A DNA stretch of 64,000 bases from Mesorhizobium sp. J428 (GCF_024699925.1 NZ_JAJOMX010000001.1:4812001-4876000), one strand, 5' to 3'. Positions 1 through 9,129 are shown, numbered from the stretch's first letter. Notes: a model not told the origin generated them from the letters alone. Numbers and translations: made by a program.

Positions 1-1203
1 CGCATCTTGTCCGGTCAGGAATGGCGCAGGCTGACCCAGGGCATCGAGCAGCGCGTCGTGGCGCTGAACGCCTTCCTCGACGACATCTACCACCGCCAGG
101 AAATCCTGAAAGCCGGGCGCATCCCCAAGCACCTGATCGCCGGCAACGAGGCGTTCCTGCCGGAGATGATCGGGGTCAGGCCGCCGGCCGGCGTCTACAC
201 CCACATCATCGGCGTCGACATCGTGCGCACGGGCGAAAATGAGTTCTACGTGCTGGAGGACAACGCCCGCACGCCCTCGGGCGTCTCCTACATGCTGGAA
301 AACCGCGAGACGATGATGCAGCTCTTCCCCGAGCTGTTCCAGCACGTGAAGGTACGGCCGGTCGAGAACTATCCGCAACTCTTGCGCCAGTCGCTGGCCA
401 ATGTGAAGCCGGAAAGCTGCAAGGGCACGCCGACGATCGCGGTGTTGACGCCCGGCATCTTCAACTCGGCCTATTTCGAGCATGCCTTCCTCGCCGACCA
501 GATGGGCGTGGAGCTGGTGGAGGGTTCGGACCTGCGCGTGGTCGACGGCCATATCGCGATGCGCACGACGCAGGGCTACAAGCCGATCGACGTGCTCTAC
601 CGCCGCGTCGATGACGCGTTCCTTGACCCGATGACCTTCCGGCCGGACTCGGCTCTCGGCGTGCCGGGCATCATGGATGTCTACCGCGCCGGCAAGATCA
701 CCATCGCCAACGCGCCGGGCACCGGCATCGCCGACGACAAGGCGATCTACTCCTACATGCCGGAGATCATCGAGTTCTACACCGGCCGCAAGGCGATCCT
801 CGGCAACATCCCGACCTGGCGCTGCTCGGAGCCTGACAGCCTGAAATATGTGCAGGAGCACATCGCCGAACTGGTGATCAAGGAAGTGCACGGCTCCGGC
901 GGCTACGGCATGCTGGTCGGCCCGACGGCCTCGAAGAAGGAGCGCGAAGCGTTCGCGGCCAAGCTTGCGGCGAAGCCCGGAAACTACATCGCCCAGCCGA
1001 CGCTGGCGCTGTCGACCTGCCCGATCCTCGTCGAAGGCGGCCTGGCGCCGCGACATGTGGATCTTAGGCCTTATGTGCTGGTGTCGGATAAGATTCAGAT
1101 CGTGCCGGGCGGACTGACGCGCGTTGCTCTCAAGGAGGGTTCGCTGGTCGTCAACTCATCCCAAGGGGGAGGAACCAAAGACACCTGGGTCCTGGATGAC
1201 TAG
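1..1203 (+). CDS. Circularly permuted ATP-grasp protein (5' end outside window)
   Basis: ATP-grasp protein of the circularly permuted DUF404/DUF407 type, a predicted peptide or amino-acid ligase whose substrate is unknown. The frame is open from the first base, so the gene begins upstream and the TTG at 7 is not its start. Family blocks visible are EDNARTPSGVSY (about bases 256-291), KEVHGSGGYGM (about 877-909), HVDLRPYV (about 1057-1080) and the C-terminal SSQGGGTKDTWVL tail. It lies 63 bases ahead of the alpha-E gene and heads the conserved set ATP-grasp, alpha-E, transglutaminase, Anbu. Family assignment is secure; the biochemical role is inferred from published comparative genomics. Confidence 0.9.
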   Translation, partial: RILSGQEWRRLTQGIEQRVVALNAFLDDIYHRQEILKAGRIPKHLIAGNEAFLPEMIGVRPPAGVYTHIIGVDIVRTGENEFYVLEDNARTPSGVSYMLENRETMMQLFPELFQHVKVRPVENYPQLLRQSLANVKPESCKGTPTIAVLTPGIFNSAYFEHAFLADQMGVELVEGSDLRVVDGHIAMRTTQGYKPIDVLYRRVDDAFLDPMTFRPDSALGVPGIMDVYRAGKITIANAPGTGIADDKAIYSYMPEIIEFYTGRKAILGNIPTWRCSEPDSLKYVQEHIAELVIKEVHGSGGYGMLVGPTASKKEREAFAAKLAAKPGNYIAQPTLALSTCPILVEGGLAPRHVDLRPYVLVSDKIQIVPGGLTRVALKEGSLVVNSSQGGGTKDTWVLDD

Positions 1204-1266
1204 CGCCATGACCGACCGTCGCTCTCCAAACTCCCCATCCACCACTCTCCATTCGCCGGTCAATTG

Positions 1267-2205
1267 ATGCTCGGACGCAACGCCAACGGCCTCTACTGGA
1301 TGAACCGCTACATCGAGCGGGCGGAGAACATGGCGCGGCTGGTCGATGCGGGGCTGCGGCTTGCGCTGACGAGCACGGCGAGCTCGACCGACGAATGGAC
1401 CTCGGTCGTCGTCTCGGCCGGCGTCGAGTTTGCCTTCCTTCAGAAGCACACCGAATTCACGGCGGACACCGTCGCGGATTTCCTGCTGCGCGACGCGTCC
1501 AATCCGTCGAGCGTGATGTCGGCCATCGAGACGGCCCGCAACAACGGCCGCATGGTGCGCACGGCACTGACGCGCGAGACCTGGGAGGCGATCAACGAGG
1601 CGTGGATGTCGATGAAGCGGCTGCTCAAGGCGCCGATCGACGAACGCGACCTGCCGCGCATCCTCGACCAGATCAAGCGCGAGACCGCCTTCATCCGCGG
1701 CTCGTTCTACGGCACGATGCTGCGCAACGAGATATTCGACTTCAGCCAGATCGGCACCTTCGTCGAGCGTGCCGACAACACGGCGCGGATCCTCGACGTG
1801 AAATACTATGTGCTGTTGCCGTCGGTGTCCTGGGTTGGATCTTCGCTCGACAACTACCAGTGGGAATCGATTCTTCGCTCGGTCGCGGCGCACCGCTCCT
1901 ATCGCTGGGTCTACGAGGCGGAGTACAAGCCGACCAACATCGCCGACTTCCTCATCCTCAACGGACGCATGCCGCGCTCGCTCGCCTTCTGTTACCGCAA
2001 CATCGCGGAAAGCCTGAGCTTTCTGGCGACGGAATACGGCAATCGTTTCGGTTGCCACGACACCGTCGAAACCACACTGGCCAAGCTGAGGGTCGGATCG
2101 ATCAAGGACATCTTCGATCGCGGCCTGCACGAGTTTCTGGTCGAGTTCATCAGCGACAACAACAGGCTGGGCAACCAGATCGCCGAGGAATACCGGTTCA
2201 ACTGA
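1267..2205 (+). CDS. Alpha-E domain protein (DUF403)
   Basis: All-helical alpha-E protein of 312 residues, normal for the family, with the typical opening MLGRNANGLYWMNRYIERAEN. The ATG at 1267 is chosen over the TTG one codon earlier because family members start at MLGR. Alpha-E proteins are found almost always next to the circularly permuted ATP-grasp protein and a transglutaminase-like protein, and are thought to work with the ligase; no reaction has been proven. It ends 4 bases before the transglutaminase start, so co-transcription is likely. Confidence 0.9.
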   Translation: MLGRNANGLYWMNRYIERAENMARLVDAGLRLALTSTASSTDEWTSVVVSAGVEFAFLQKHTEFTADTVADFLLRDASNPSSVMSAIETARNNGRMVRTALTRETWEAINEAWMSMKRLLKAPIDERDLPRILDQIKRETAFIRGSFYGTMLRNEIFDFSQIGTFVERADNTARILDVKYYVLLPSVSWVGSSLDNYQWESILRSVAAHRSYRWVYEAEYKPTNIADFLILNGRMPRSLAFCYRNIAESLSFLATEYGNRFGCHDTVETTLAKLRVGSIKDIFDRGLHEFLVEFISDNNRLGNQIAEEYRFN

Positions 2206-2209
2206 TCCC

Positions 2210-2998
2210 ATGCGGCTGAAAATCTCCCACCGGACAGAATATGGCTACGACGCACCGCTGAGCTACGGGCTGCAGCGGCTGCGGCTGACGCCGCAGAGCG
2301 GGCGCGCGCAGACTGTGATCTCCTGGGAGATCACAGTCGACGGCGCGCGCGAGGAACTGCGATACATCGACGGGTTCGGCAACGAGACACGGCTGCTCTC
2401 GATCGACGGCGAGCCGCGCGGCGTCGCCATCACGGCAACAGGCGAGGTGCAGACCAACGACACTGCCGGCGTGACCGGCCCTCAGCGGGGCTTTGCTCCG
2501 ATGTGGCTGTTCGAGGCGGAGACGCCGCTCACCGCCTCTGGCAAGAAGATCGTCGCCCTTGCCAAGGGACTGGGCGAGGGCGACGGCCTCGAACGGCTGC
2601 ACCGGCTCAAGGACACGATCGCCGACCAGGTGGAATACAAGGCCGGCGCGACAACCTCCGCCACGACCGCCGAAGAGGCGCTGAAGCTTGGGGCGGGCGT
2701 GTGCCAGGACCACGCGCATGTGTTCCTCTCGGCGGCGCGGCTGATCGGCTTTCCGGCGCGCTATGTCAGCGGTTATCTGATGAAGGAAGGCGAGCAAGCG
2801 GCGAGCCACGCCTGGGCGGAAGCGCACGTGAACGGCCTCGGCTGGGTCGGCTTCGACCCGTCGAATCGCATGTCGCCGGACGAAACCTACGTTACGCTGG
2901 CGACCGGCCGCGACTATCGCGATGCCGCGCCTGTGTCGGGAATTAGGTTGGGACAGGCGCTGGAAACGCTTGCGGTTCACATTACGGTCGAGCAGTAA
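2210..2998 (+). CDS. Transglutaminase-like family protein
   Basis: Protein of 262 residues with an N-terminal bacterial transglutaminase-like beta domain (residues about 1-85) and a transglutaminase/protease core. The catalytic triad is visible: Cys in GAGVCQDHAHV, His in ASHAWAEAHV and Asp in GWVGFDPSNR. Such proteins are predicted to cleave or form isopeptide-type bonds. The start follows the alpha-E stop by 4 bases. In this gene set it probably acts on the product or substrate of the ATP-grasp ligase (inference). Confidence 0.9.
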   Translation: MRLKISHRTEYGYDAPLSYGLQRLRLTPQSGRAQTVISWEITVDGAREELRYIDGFGNETRLLSIDGEPRGVAITATGEVQTNDTAGVTGPQRGFAPMWLFEAETPLTASGKKIVALAKGLGEGDGLERLHRLKDTIADQVEYKAGATTSATTAEEALKLGAGVCQDHAHVFLSAARLIGFPARYVSGYLMKEGEQAASHAWAEAHVNGLGWVGFDPSNRMSPDETYVTLATGRDYRDAAPVSGIRLGQALETLAVHITVEQ

Positions 2999-3028
2999 TC
3001 CCCGACCAATCCGCTGCGGATCGATTCC

Positions 3029-3763
3029 ATGACCTATTGCGTCGGCCTGAAGATTGATCGCGGGCTCGTGTTCATGTCCGACACGCGCACGAATGCCGGC
3101 GTCGACAACATCTCCACCTTCCGCAAGATGCATGTCTGGTCGGAGCCGGGCGAGCGCGTGATCGTGCTGCTCTCGGCCGGCAACCTCGCCACGACGCAGG
3201 CCGTGGTGAGCCTGCTCGACGAGCGCACCAAGGCGGTGGGCGAGCGAGCGCCGACACTGCTCGAGACGCCGTCGATGTTCCGAACGGCGCAGATCGTCGG
3301 CAACATCGTGCGCGACGTGATCAGCGGAACCGCGCTGGAAGGGCAGAAGGCGGAGAGCTATTTCAACGCCTCCTTCATCCTCGGCGGCCAGATCAAGGGG
3401 AGCGAGCCGCGGCTTTTCATGATCTACCCGGAAGGCAATTTCATCGAGGCCGGCGGCGACACGCCTTTCTTCCAGATCGGCGAGACCAAATACGGCAAGC
3501 CGATCATCGTGCGCGCCTACGACCCGGCGATGAGCTTCGAGGAGACGGCGAAGCTTCTGATGGTCTCCTTCGATTCGACGCTGAAGTCGAACCTGTCGGT
3601 CGGCCTGCCGCTCGACATGCTGTTCTACGAGAAGGACACGTTGCGCGTCGGCTTCCAGAAGCGGATCACCGGCGACGACCCTTACTACCGCACCGTATCC
3701 GACGGCTGGTCGAGCGCGCTGAAGGCGGCGTTCAAGAACCTGCCCGACTTTCCTATGGGATGA
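3029..3763 (+). CDS. Anbu-type proteasome-like peptidase
   Basis: Protein of 244 residues in the Anbu (ancestral beta subunit) branch of the Ntn-hydrolase/proteasome superfamily. The sequence begins MTYCVGL, so removal of Met leaves the nucleophilic Thr1. The SDTRTNAG segment supplies the Asp17 equivalent and the Lys of FRKM the Lys32/33 equivalent. Known Anbu proteins form open helical rings, and their substrates are unknown. It follows the transglutaminase gene by 30 bases and is the fourth member of the conserved set. The gene to its right starts only 4 bases after its stop. Confidence 0.92.
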   Translation: MTYCVGLKIDRGLVFMSDTRTNAGVDNISTFRKMHVWSEPGERVIVLLSAGNLATTQAVVSLLDERTKAVGERAPTLLETPSMFRTAQIVGNIVRDVISGTALEGQKAESYFNASFILGGQIKGSEPRLFMIYPEGNFIEAGGDTPFFQIGETKYGKPIIVRAYDPAMSFEETAKLLMVSFDSTLKSNLSVGLPLDMLFYEKDTLRVGFQKRITGDDPYYRTVSDGWSSALKAAFKNLPDFPMG

Positions 3764-3767
3764 CGCC

Positions 3768-5183
3768 GTGAAGGACAACGAGTTTCGCGACTGGTCGTCC
3801 AAGGCCGCCGAATGGGGCGCGGACTACCGGGCGAGACTTCGCGACCTGCCGGTCCGGGCGCAGACGAAGCCGGGCGACGTCGCAGCACAGCTAGAGCCGA
3901 GCGCGCCGGAGGCGGGTGAGCCGATGGAGGCGATCTTCGCCGACTTCGAGCGGATCGTCGTGCCCGGCATGACACACTGGCAGCATCCGCGCTTCTTCGC
4001 CTATTTCCCGGCCAATGCCGCGCCCGCCTCGGTGGTGGCCGAATACCTCGTCACGGCGATGGCGGCGCAATGCATGCTCTGGCAAACCTCGCCGGCCGCG
4101 ACCGAGATGGAGACGCGCGTCGTCGACTGGCTGCGCCAGGCGCTCGGCCTGCCGCACCGCTTCACCGGCGTCATACAGGATTCGGCCTCCTCCGCCACTC
4201 TGAACGCCGTGCTGGTGATGCGCGAGCGGGCGCTGGATTGGAAGGGCAACATCGAAGGGTTGCCGGGCCTGCCGAAGTTGCGCATCTACTGCTCGGGTGA
4301 GGTGCACACCTCGATCGACCGCGCCATCTGGGTCTCGGGCATCGGCCAGGACAATCTGGTGCGGATTCCAGTGCAGGGCGAAAAGCGCTCGATGGATGTC
4401 GGCGCGCTGGACGCGGCGATCCGCAGCGATCGCGACGCCGGCTATCTTCCCGCCGGCATCATCGCCTCAGTGGGCGGCACCAGCGTCGGCGGAACCGACG
4501 ATGTCGCCGGCGTGGTCGAGGTGGCGCGACGACACGGTCTCTACGTCCATGTCGATGCCGCCTGGGCGGGCTCGGCAATGATCTGCCCGGAATTCCGTCA
4601 TCTGTGGGCCGGCGTGGAAGGCGCGGATTCGATCGTCTTCAATCCACACAAATGGCTCGGCGCGCAATTCGACTGCTCGGTGCAGTTCATCGCCAATCCC
4701 GACGAACTGGTGCGCACGCTCGCCATCCAGCCCGAGTTCCTCAAGACACATGGCGCCGACGGCATCATCAACTATTCGGAATGGTCGGTGCCGCTGGGTC
4801 GCCGCTTCCGCGCGTTGAAGCTGTGGTTCCTGCTGCGCGCCTACGGGCTTGAACATCTGCGCGGGATGATCCGCAACCATGTCGCCTGGTCGCGCAAAGT
4901 CGCCGACCGGCTGGCCGCGGAGCCCGATTTCGAGATCGTGACGCACCCGATGCTGTCGCTGTTCAGTTTCCGCCACCTGCCGGCAGTCGGCGGCGATCTC
5001 GACGCCCACAATTACGAACTCGTCCGCCGCATCAACGACGACGGGTGTATCTACCTCACCCAGACCAAGGTGGAGGGCAAGGTGGCGATCCGCTTCCAGG
5101 CGGGCCAGTTCGACATGTGCGAGGAGGATGCGGACACGGCCTTCGACGTGATCCGCGAGATCGCGACCGAATTGTCCGGCTGA
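3768..5183 (+). CDS. PLP-dependent decarboxylase (group II, aromatic amino acid type)
   Basis: Decarboxylase of 471 residues in the pyridoxal-dependent group II family (aromatic-L-amino-acid/tyrosine decarboxylase fold). The Schiff-base lysine is in NPHKWLG (Lys about residue 295). The upstream HVDAAWAGSA block carries the cofactor-binding Asp, and HWQHPRFFAYFP is a family N-terminal signature. The GTG start lies 4 bases after the Anbu stop, so it is probably translated from the same message. Substrate specificity cannot be read from the sequence; an aromatic amino acid is the default guess. Whether it belongs functionally to the Anbu set is open. Confidence 0.88.
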   Translation: MKDNEFRDWSSKAAEWGADYRARLRDLPVRAQTKPGDVAAQLEPSAPEAGEPMEAIFADFERIVVPGMTHWQHPRFFAYFPANAAPASVVAEYLVTAMAAQCMLWQTSPAATEMETRVVDWLRQALGLPHRFTGVIQDSASSATLNAVLVMRERALDWKGNIEGLPGLPKLRIYCSGEVHTSIDRAIWVSGIGQDNLVRIPVQGEKRSMDVGALDAAIRSDRDAGYLPAGIIASVGGTSVGGTDDVAGVVEVARRHGLYVHVDAAWAGSAMICPEFRHLWAGVEGADSIVFNPHKWLGAQFDCSVQFIANPDELVRTLAIQPEFLKTHGADGIINYSEWSVPLGRRFRALKLWFLLRAYGLEHLRGMIRNHVAWSRKVADRLAAEPDFEIVTHPMLSLFSFRHLPAVGGDLDAHNYELVRRINDDGCIYLTQTKVEGKVAIRFQAGQFDMCEEDADTAFDVIREIATELSG

Positions 5184-5242
5184 GGCTTTCCGAGATTTTC
5201 GCTTTCCGCTAACCTGCCGCAAAACGAAAACGGGAGGAAACA

Positions 5243-6007
5243 GTGCTGCTCACCCCGCGCCACTCCGAAATCATCCAGCTTGCCAAGGACAAGGGCAGGG
5301 TGCTGGTCGAGGATCTCGCGGCGCATTTCCAGGTCACGCCGCAGACGATCCGCAAGGACCTGAACGACCTCTGCGACCAGCGGCTGCTGACGCGCATCCA
5401 TGGTGGGGCGCTGTTCCCGTCGGGCATCGAGAACCTGCAATATGAGGCGAGGCGCAAGATCGCCGCCGACGAGAAGGATGCGATCGGCAACGCAGCGGCG
5501 CGGCTGATCCCCGACAACGCGTCGCTCTTCGTCAACATCGGCACCACGACGGAGGCGGTGTCGAAGGCGTTGCTGGACCACAAGGGCCTGATGGTCATCA
5601 CCAACAACATCAATGTCGCGAACAGGATGCGGGTCTATCCGTCGATCGAGGTGGTGATCGCCGGCGGCGTAGTGCGCGGCTCCGACGGCGGAATCGTCGG
5701 TGAGGCGGCGGTGGACTTCATCCGCCAGTTCAAGGTCGACTATGCCGTCATCGGCGTCTCGGCGATCGACCATGACGGCGCGCTGCTCGACTTCGACTAT
5801 CGCGAGGTGAAGGTGGCACAGGCGATCATCGCCAACACGCGCCATGTCATCCTCGTCGCCGACCGCACCAAGTTCGAACGCACCGCGCCGGTGCGGATCG
5901 GCCATCTCAACCAGGTCAACACCTTCATCACCGACCGCTGCGACATCCCCTCGGTCCGGCGGATCCTGGCCGAGGCCGAAGTCGAGCTGATCGAGACATC
6001 GGCATGA
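5243..6007 (+). CDS. glpR: DeoR/GlpR-family transcriptional regulator
   Basis: DeoR-family regulator of 254 residues: N-terminal winged helix-turn-helix (residues about 6-57, with VTPQTIRKDLNDL as recognition helix and the family signature ending in IHGGA) followed by a DeoR-type sugar-phosphate sensor domain (about 75-235). The GTG start is supported by a GGGAGG ribosome site five bases upstream. It sits directly before glpK, so it most likely represses glycerol genes in response to glycerol-3-phosphate. The ligand is inferred from the neighbour. Confidence 0.85.
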   Translation: MLLTPRHSEIIQLAKDKGRVLVEDLAAHFQVTPQTIRKDLNDLCDQRLLTRIHGGALFPSGIENLQYEARRKIAADEKDAIGNAAARLIPDNASLFVNIGTTTEAVSKALLDHKGLMVITNNINVANRMRVYPSIEVVIAGGVVRGSDGGIVGEAAVDFIRQFKVDYAVIGVSAIDHDGALLDFDYREVKVAQAIIANTRHVILVADRTKFERTAPVRIGHLNQVNTFITDRCDIPSVRRILAEAEVELIETSA

Positions 6008-6020
6008 GTGTCGATTTCGT

Positions 6021-6043
6021 TTGACATTCGAATGAGGTTCGAA
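6021..6043 (+). promoter_or_regulatory. Candidate glpK promoter -35 and GlpR operator
   Basis: A perfect TTGACA -35 box (6021-6026) is followed by two TTCGAA palindromes at 6027-6032 and 6038-6043, spaced 11 bases, about one helical turn. They would fill the spacer of the promoter. This is where a repressor encoded by the adjacent glpR-like gene would be expected to bind. The -10 element is weak and not clearly defined. Confidence 0.4.
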
Positions 6044-6117
6044 ACATTTCCTTTCGGCGAATGGGTTCTCGCCGGAAGATGCCCTCGATACGGGGGCGAA
6101 TGCGTTGGGAGGAGAAG

Positions 6118-6174
6118 ATGACGTCATATCCGACGCGGCCAACGGCTGCGGAGATCGCGGCGAGGCCGGCATGA
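6118..6174 (+). CDS. 18-codon leader ORF translationally coupled to glpK
   Basis: A short ORF starting ATG at 6118 with an excellent ribosome site (GGGAGG, 6107-6112, spacing 5) encodes about 18 residues beginning [12 protein letters not shown]. Its TGA stop at 6172-6174 overlaps the glpK ATG (ATGA). The glpK start itself has no comparable ribosome site. The arrangement suggests that ribosomes load on the leader and re-initiate at glpK. There is no evidence that the peptide itself is functional. Confidence 0.45.
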   Translation: MTSYPTRPTAAEIAARPA

Positions 6175-7661
6175 GCGGCTACGTCCTTGCGATCGACCAG
6201 GGCACGACGTCGAGCCGCACGATCGTCTTCGACGGCGAGATCAACATCGCCGCGGTCGCCCAGAGGGAATTCACGCAAATCTACCCAGCGTCTGGCTGGG
6301 TCGAGCACGATCCGGAGGAGATCTGGTCTTCCGTCGTCGCCACCCTGCGCGAGGCACTGAAGAAGGCGAAGCTGAAGGCGGCCGACATCTCGGCGATCGG
6401 CATCACCAACCAGCGCGAGACTGTGGTCGTCTGGGACAAGGCCACCGGCAAGCCGATCCACAATGCGATCGTCTGGCAGGACCGCCGCACCGCGCCGCTC
6501 TGCGCCAGGCTGAAGAAGGCCGGGCACGAGCGCCGCTTTTCCGCCAAGACCGGGCTGTTGCTCGATCCCTACTTCTCCGGCACCAAGATCGCCTGGATCC
6601 TGGACAAGGTGAAAGGCGCACGCCGGCGCGCCGAGAGGGGCGAGCTTCTGGCCGGCACGATCGACACCTTCCTGATCTGGCGGCTGACCGGCGGCAAGGT
6701 CCACGCGACCGATGCGACCAACGCCTCGCGCACGCTTCTTTACAACATCTCGACCAATGAATGGGACGACGATCTGCTGAAGCTGCTGCGGGTGCCGCGC
6801 GCTCTGCTGGCTGAGGTCAAGGACTGCGCCGACGACTACGGCCGGACGGAGAAGGCGCTGCTCGGCGGCGAGATCCCGATCCTCGGCGTCGCCGGCGACC
6901 AGCAGGCGGCGACCATCGGCCAAGCCTGTTTCGAGCCGGGCATGATGAAGTCGACCTACGGCACCGGCTGCTTCGCCATCCTCAACACCGGCCCGCAGAT
7001 CGTCCGCTCGAAGAACCGCCTGCTCACCACGATCGCCTACCGGCTTAACGGCAAGACCACCTATGCGCTGGAGGGCTCGATCTTCATCGCGGGCGCCGCC
7101 GTGCAGTGGCTGCGCGATTCGTTGCGGGTGATCCAGAAGTCGGAACATTCCGGCGTCCTCGCCGCCAAGGCGGACGACAGCCAGGAGATCTATCTGGTGC
7201 CGGCCTTCGTCGGGCTCGGCGCGCCGCATTGGGATGCAGACGCCCGCGGCGCGATGTTCGGCCTCACGCGCAATTCGGGTCCCGCCGAATTCGCCCGCGC
7301 AGCGCTCGAATCGGTGGCCTACCAGACGTCAGACCTGCTTTCGGCGATGAAGCGCGACTGGAAGGGTGCCGCGGCGAAGACCGTGCTCAGGGTCGACGGC
7401 GGCATGGTCGCGTCCGACTGGACCATGCAGCGCCTCGCCGACATCCTCGACGCGCCGGTCGACCGGCCCAAAATTCTCGAGACGACGGCACTCGGAGCCG
7501 CATGGCTCGCCGGGTCGCGCGCGGGCGTGTGGCCGAAGGAAAAAGCCTTCGCGAAGCGCTGGGCGCTCGACCGCCGCTTCGAGCCGGCGATGGACGCCAC
7601 GACCCGCAAGCGCAAGGTCGCCGGCTGGCACGACGCGGTGTCGCGCACACTCAGCCGCTAG
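6171..7661 (+). CDS. glpK: Glycerol kinase
   Basis: ATP-dependent glycerol kinase (FGGY family), which makes sn-glycerol-3-phosphate from glycerol in the cytoplasm. The protein has 496 residues, close to the E. coli enzyme. The N-terminal phosphate motif DQGTTSSR (residues 9-16), the ITNQRET and VWQDRRT blocks, and the C-terminal [17 protein letters not shown] segment are all present. The ATG at 6171 gives the usual family N-terminus MSGYVLAID; an in-frame TTG at 6105 has no ribosome site. The gene lies downstream of the glpR-like regulator and ends in a clear terminator. Confidence 0.96.
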   Translation: MSGYVLAIDQGTTSSRTIVFDGEINIAAVAQREFTQIYPASGWVEHDPEEIWSSVVATLREALKKAKLKAADISAIGITNQRETVVVWDKATGKPIHNAIVWQDRRTAPLCARLKKAGHERRFSAKTGLLLDPYFSGTKIAWILDKVKGARRRAERGELLAGTIDTFLIWRLTGGKVHATDATNASRTLLYNISTNEWDDDLLKLLRVPRALLAEVKDCADDYGRTEKALLGGEIPILGVAGDQQAATIGQACFEPGMMKSTYGTGCFAILNTGPQIVRSKNRLLTTIAYRLNGKTTYALEGSIFIAGAAVQWLRDSLRVIQKSEHSGVLAAKADDSQEIYLVPAFVGLGAPHWDADARGAMFGLTRNSGPAEFARAALESVAYQTSDLLSAMKRDWKGAAAKTVLRVDGGMVASDWTMQRLADILDAPVDRPKILETTALGAAWLAGSRAGVWPKEKAFAKRWALDRRFEPAMDATTRKRKVAGWHDAVSRTLSR

Positions 7662-7670
7662 AAAGCAAAA

Positions 7671-7697
7671 CCCCGCACCTTGCGGCGCGGGGCTTTT
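7671..7697. terminator. Rho-independent terminator after glpK
   Basis: A CCCCGC/GCGGGG stem (7671-7676 with 7687-7692) is followed by CTTTT on the plus strand and preceded by AAAA. It can therefore serve glpK and the convergent BA14K gene. Confidence 0.75.
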
Positions 7698-7720
7698 AAG
7701 ATGCTGTAGGCGTTCAGCTG

Positions 7721-8275
7721 TCAGCTATAGGGCGAATAGCACTGCTGGCGTGGGCCGTGGTATGGCTGGAACGTGTTGTCCCACTCGCGATACGACCGGT
7801 AGCGGTTGTAGCACCAGGCCACGTGGGCGCTGCCGCCACCGCGATAGTAACGCGGGGGAGGCGGGGGAGCCGAGTTGATCGCATTGCCGATAATCGCACC
7901 GGCGATGAACGCGCCGGCCGGGAACCACCAGCCGTCATGATAGCGATAGCCGTGGCGACGATGACGGTATCCGCGATAGCCATTGTAGTAATAGCCACCG
8001 CCGTACCAGCCATGCCGCGATCCGCCACCGCGCCAATGACGATCACCGCGCTCGCGGCGGTTGCCACCCCAGTAACGATCGTCGCCTCTGCGACGGAATT
8101 CTCCGCCGAACTGCGTCCTTCCTTCCTGCACACCACCCCATTGCACGTTGATCACGCCATTGTCAGCCGCAATACGGGGTGCCGGCAGCGGAGCCGCGTT
8201 CGCCGGCGCGAACGACGTCACCGCCATCGCGGCGGACATGGCCGCTGCACTGAGAATGCTCGCAAGCCGTTTCAT
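7721..8275 (-). CDS. BA14K family protein (secreted or surface)
   Basis: Small exported protein of 184 residues. The N-terminus [19 protein letters not shown] with an ANA-A cleavage context is a signal peptide. The middle is rich in Gly, Tyr, Arg and His ([18 protein letters not shown]), followed by a short hydrophobic [11 protein letters not shown] segment. The C-terminus [12 protein letters not shown]...YHGPRQQC is the BA14K motif with its two cysteines, named after a Brucella immunoreactive lectin-like protein. The ATG at 8275 is preferred over longer in-frame starts because it begins the signal peptide. The cellular role is uncertain. Confidence 0.85.
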   Translation of the reverse strand: MKRLASILSAAAMSAAMAVTSFAPANAAPLPAPRIAADNGVINVQWGGVQEGRTQFGGEFRRRGDDRYWGGNRRERGDRHWRGGGSRHGWYGGGYYYNGYRGYRHRRHGYRYHDGWWFPAGAFIAGAIIGNAINSAPPPPPRYYRGGGSAHVAWCYNRYRSYREWDNTFQPYHGPRQQCYSPYS

Positions 8276-8383
8276 GATAACCTCCTGGGTTCGAACGAGG
8301 ATGTCCCTTTGCGCGCTGAACGCGCGTCTGTGAGTGTTGGTTCCACCGCAAATATGTCCGCGCCGGGGCGGACGTCGCCCTGG

Positions 8384-8414
8384 CATAAAAAGAAAGCCGG
8401 TCTGACGACCGGCT
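8384..8414 (-). terminator. Rho-independent terminator for the H1-like gene
   Basis: Read on the minus strand, the stem AGCCGGT/ACCGGCT (8395-8401 with 8408-8414, six-base loop) is followed by TTTCTTTTT. It lies about 93 bases past the stop of the basic protein gene at 8507. Confidence 0.65.
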
Positions 8415-8506
8415 CTCAGTTGGGACGGGACGGGCCTGGGGGGTGGGGGACAGCCCGTCACGCCCCAACAACGTGCTGGACGGCATAGGGTTCCGTCGGT
8501 TGCGAT

Positions 8507-8965
8507 TTATTCCTGTCCGGCCTTGCCGCTCTTGCGTGATCCGCGGCTGCGGCCCGCCACAACGCCTGCAACCGCGCCGGCGACGCTGCCGGCGATCGAC
8601 GCCAAGCCGCTCGCCATATTGCTCGCGCCCGCGACCAGGGTGCCCGCCTTGCCCTTGCCATTCGAGGCTTTCGCGGTGGCTCCACCGGAACTCCTGACCC
8701 CCTTCGTTGCTGGTTTGGTTGCGACCTTGCCCGCGCGCCTGGAGGCTGCCTTGGACGATTTCGCCGAGGCGGTAGGCTTGGCCGCGCTGGACGGCTTCGC
8801 CGTCTTAGCCCCGCCGGCGGCCCTGGCTTGTTTAGGCGGCGACTTCTTTTCCGGCGCCGCGGCCTTGGCGTCTTTCGATCGCTCGGCAATCGCGGCGCCG
8901 GCGCCCGTCTTGGCTTCGAGCGGCTTTGCCGCGGACGGCTTTTTCGCTGAACTAGTCTTGCTCAC
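8507..8965 (-). CDS. Histone H1-like Lys/Ala-rich basic protein
   Basis: Protein of 152 residues of low complexity, dominated by Lys, Ala, Ser and Pro, with repeated AKP/AAK/SAAKP units over residues about 1-105. A Gly/Ala-rich hydrophobic stretch follows (MASGLASIAGSVAGAVAGVVAG), then a basic tail. The composition recalls bacterial histone H1-like DNA-binding proteins, but the hydrophobic tail is unusual. The GTG at 8965 is preferred over the ATG at 8992 because GGAGGG lies seven bases upstream of it. Function is not known. Confidence 0.6.
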   Translation of the reverse strand: MSKTSSAKKPSAAKPLEAKTGAGAAIAERSKDAKAAAPEKKSPPKQARAAGGAKTAKPSSAAKPTASAKSSKAASRRAGKVATKPATKGVRSSGGATAKASNGKGKAGTLVAGASNMASGLASIAGSVAGAVAGVVAGRSRGSRKSGKAGQE

Positions 8966-9129
8966 GTCGTATCCCTCCGAAAGAAGCTGCAATCGCGATC
9001 AACGAGCGACACAAGAAGAAGTTCCTACGGCTTCGGGAGCCGCGGAAATCGCCCGGATTCCGGGTTGACCGCGCTGGGCGCCGTCCCTATGTTCCGCCGC
9101 ACTTTCGGGGGGCCTTCGTGCCACCCGAC

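Noticed and set aside
6105..6170. TTG start giving a longer glycerol kinase
   Set aside because: The added residues are not conserved in glycerol kinases, and the nearby ribosome site fits the ATG at 6118 in another frame.
7671..8414. Short palindromes considered as a CRISPR or repeat array
   Set aside because: They are isolated terminator stems without repeated spacing. No CRISPR repeats were found anywhere in the window.
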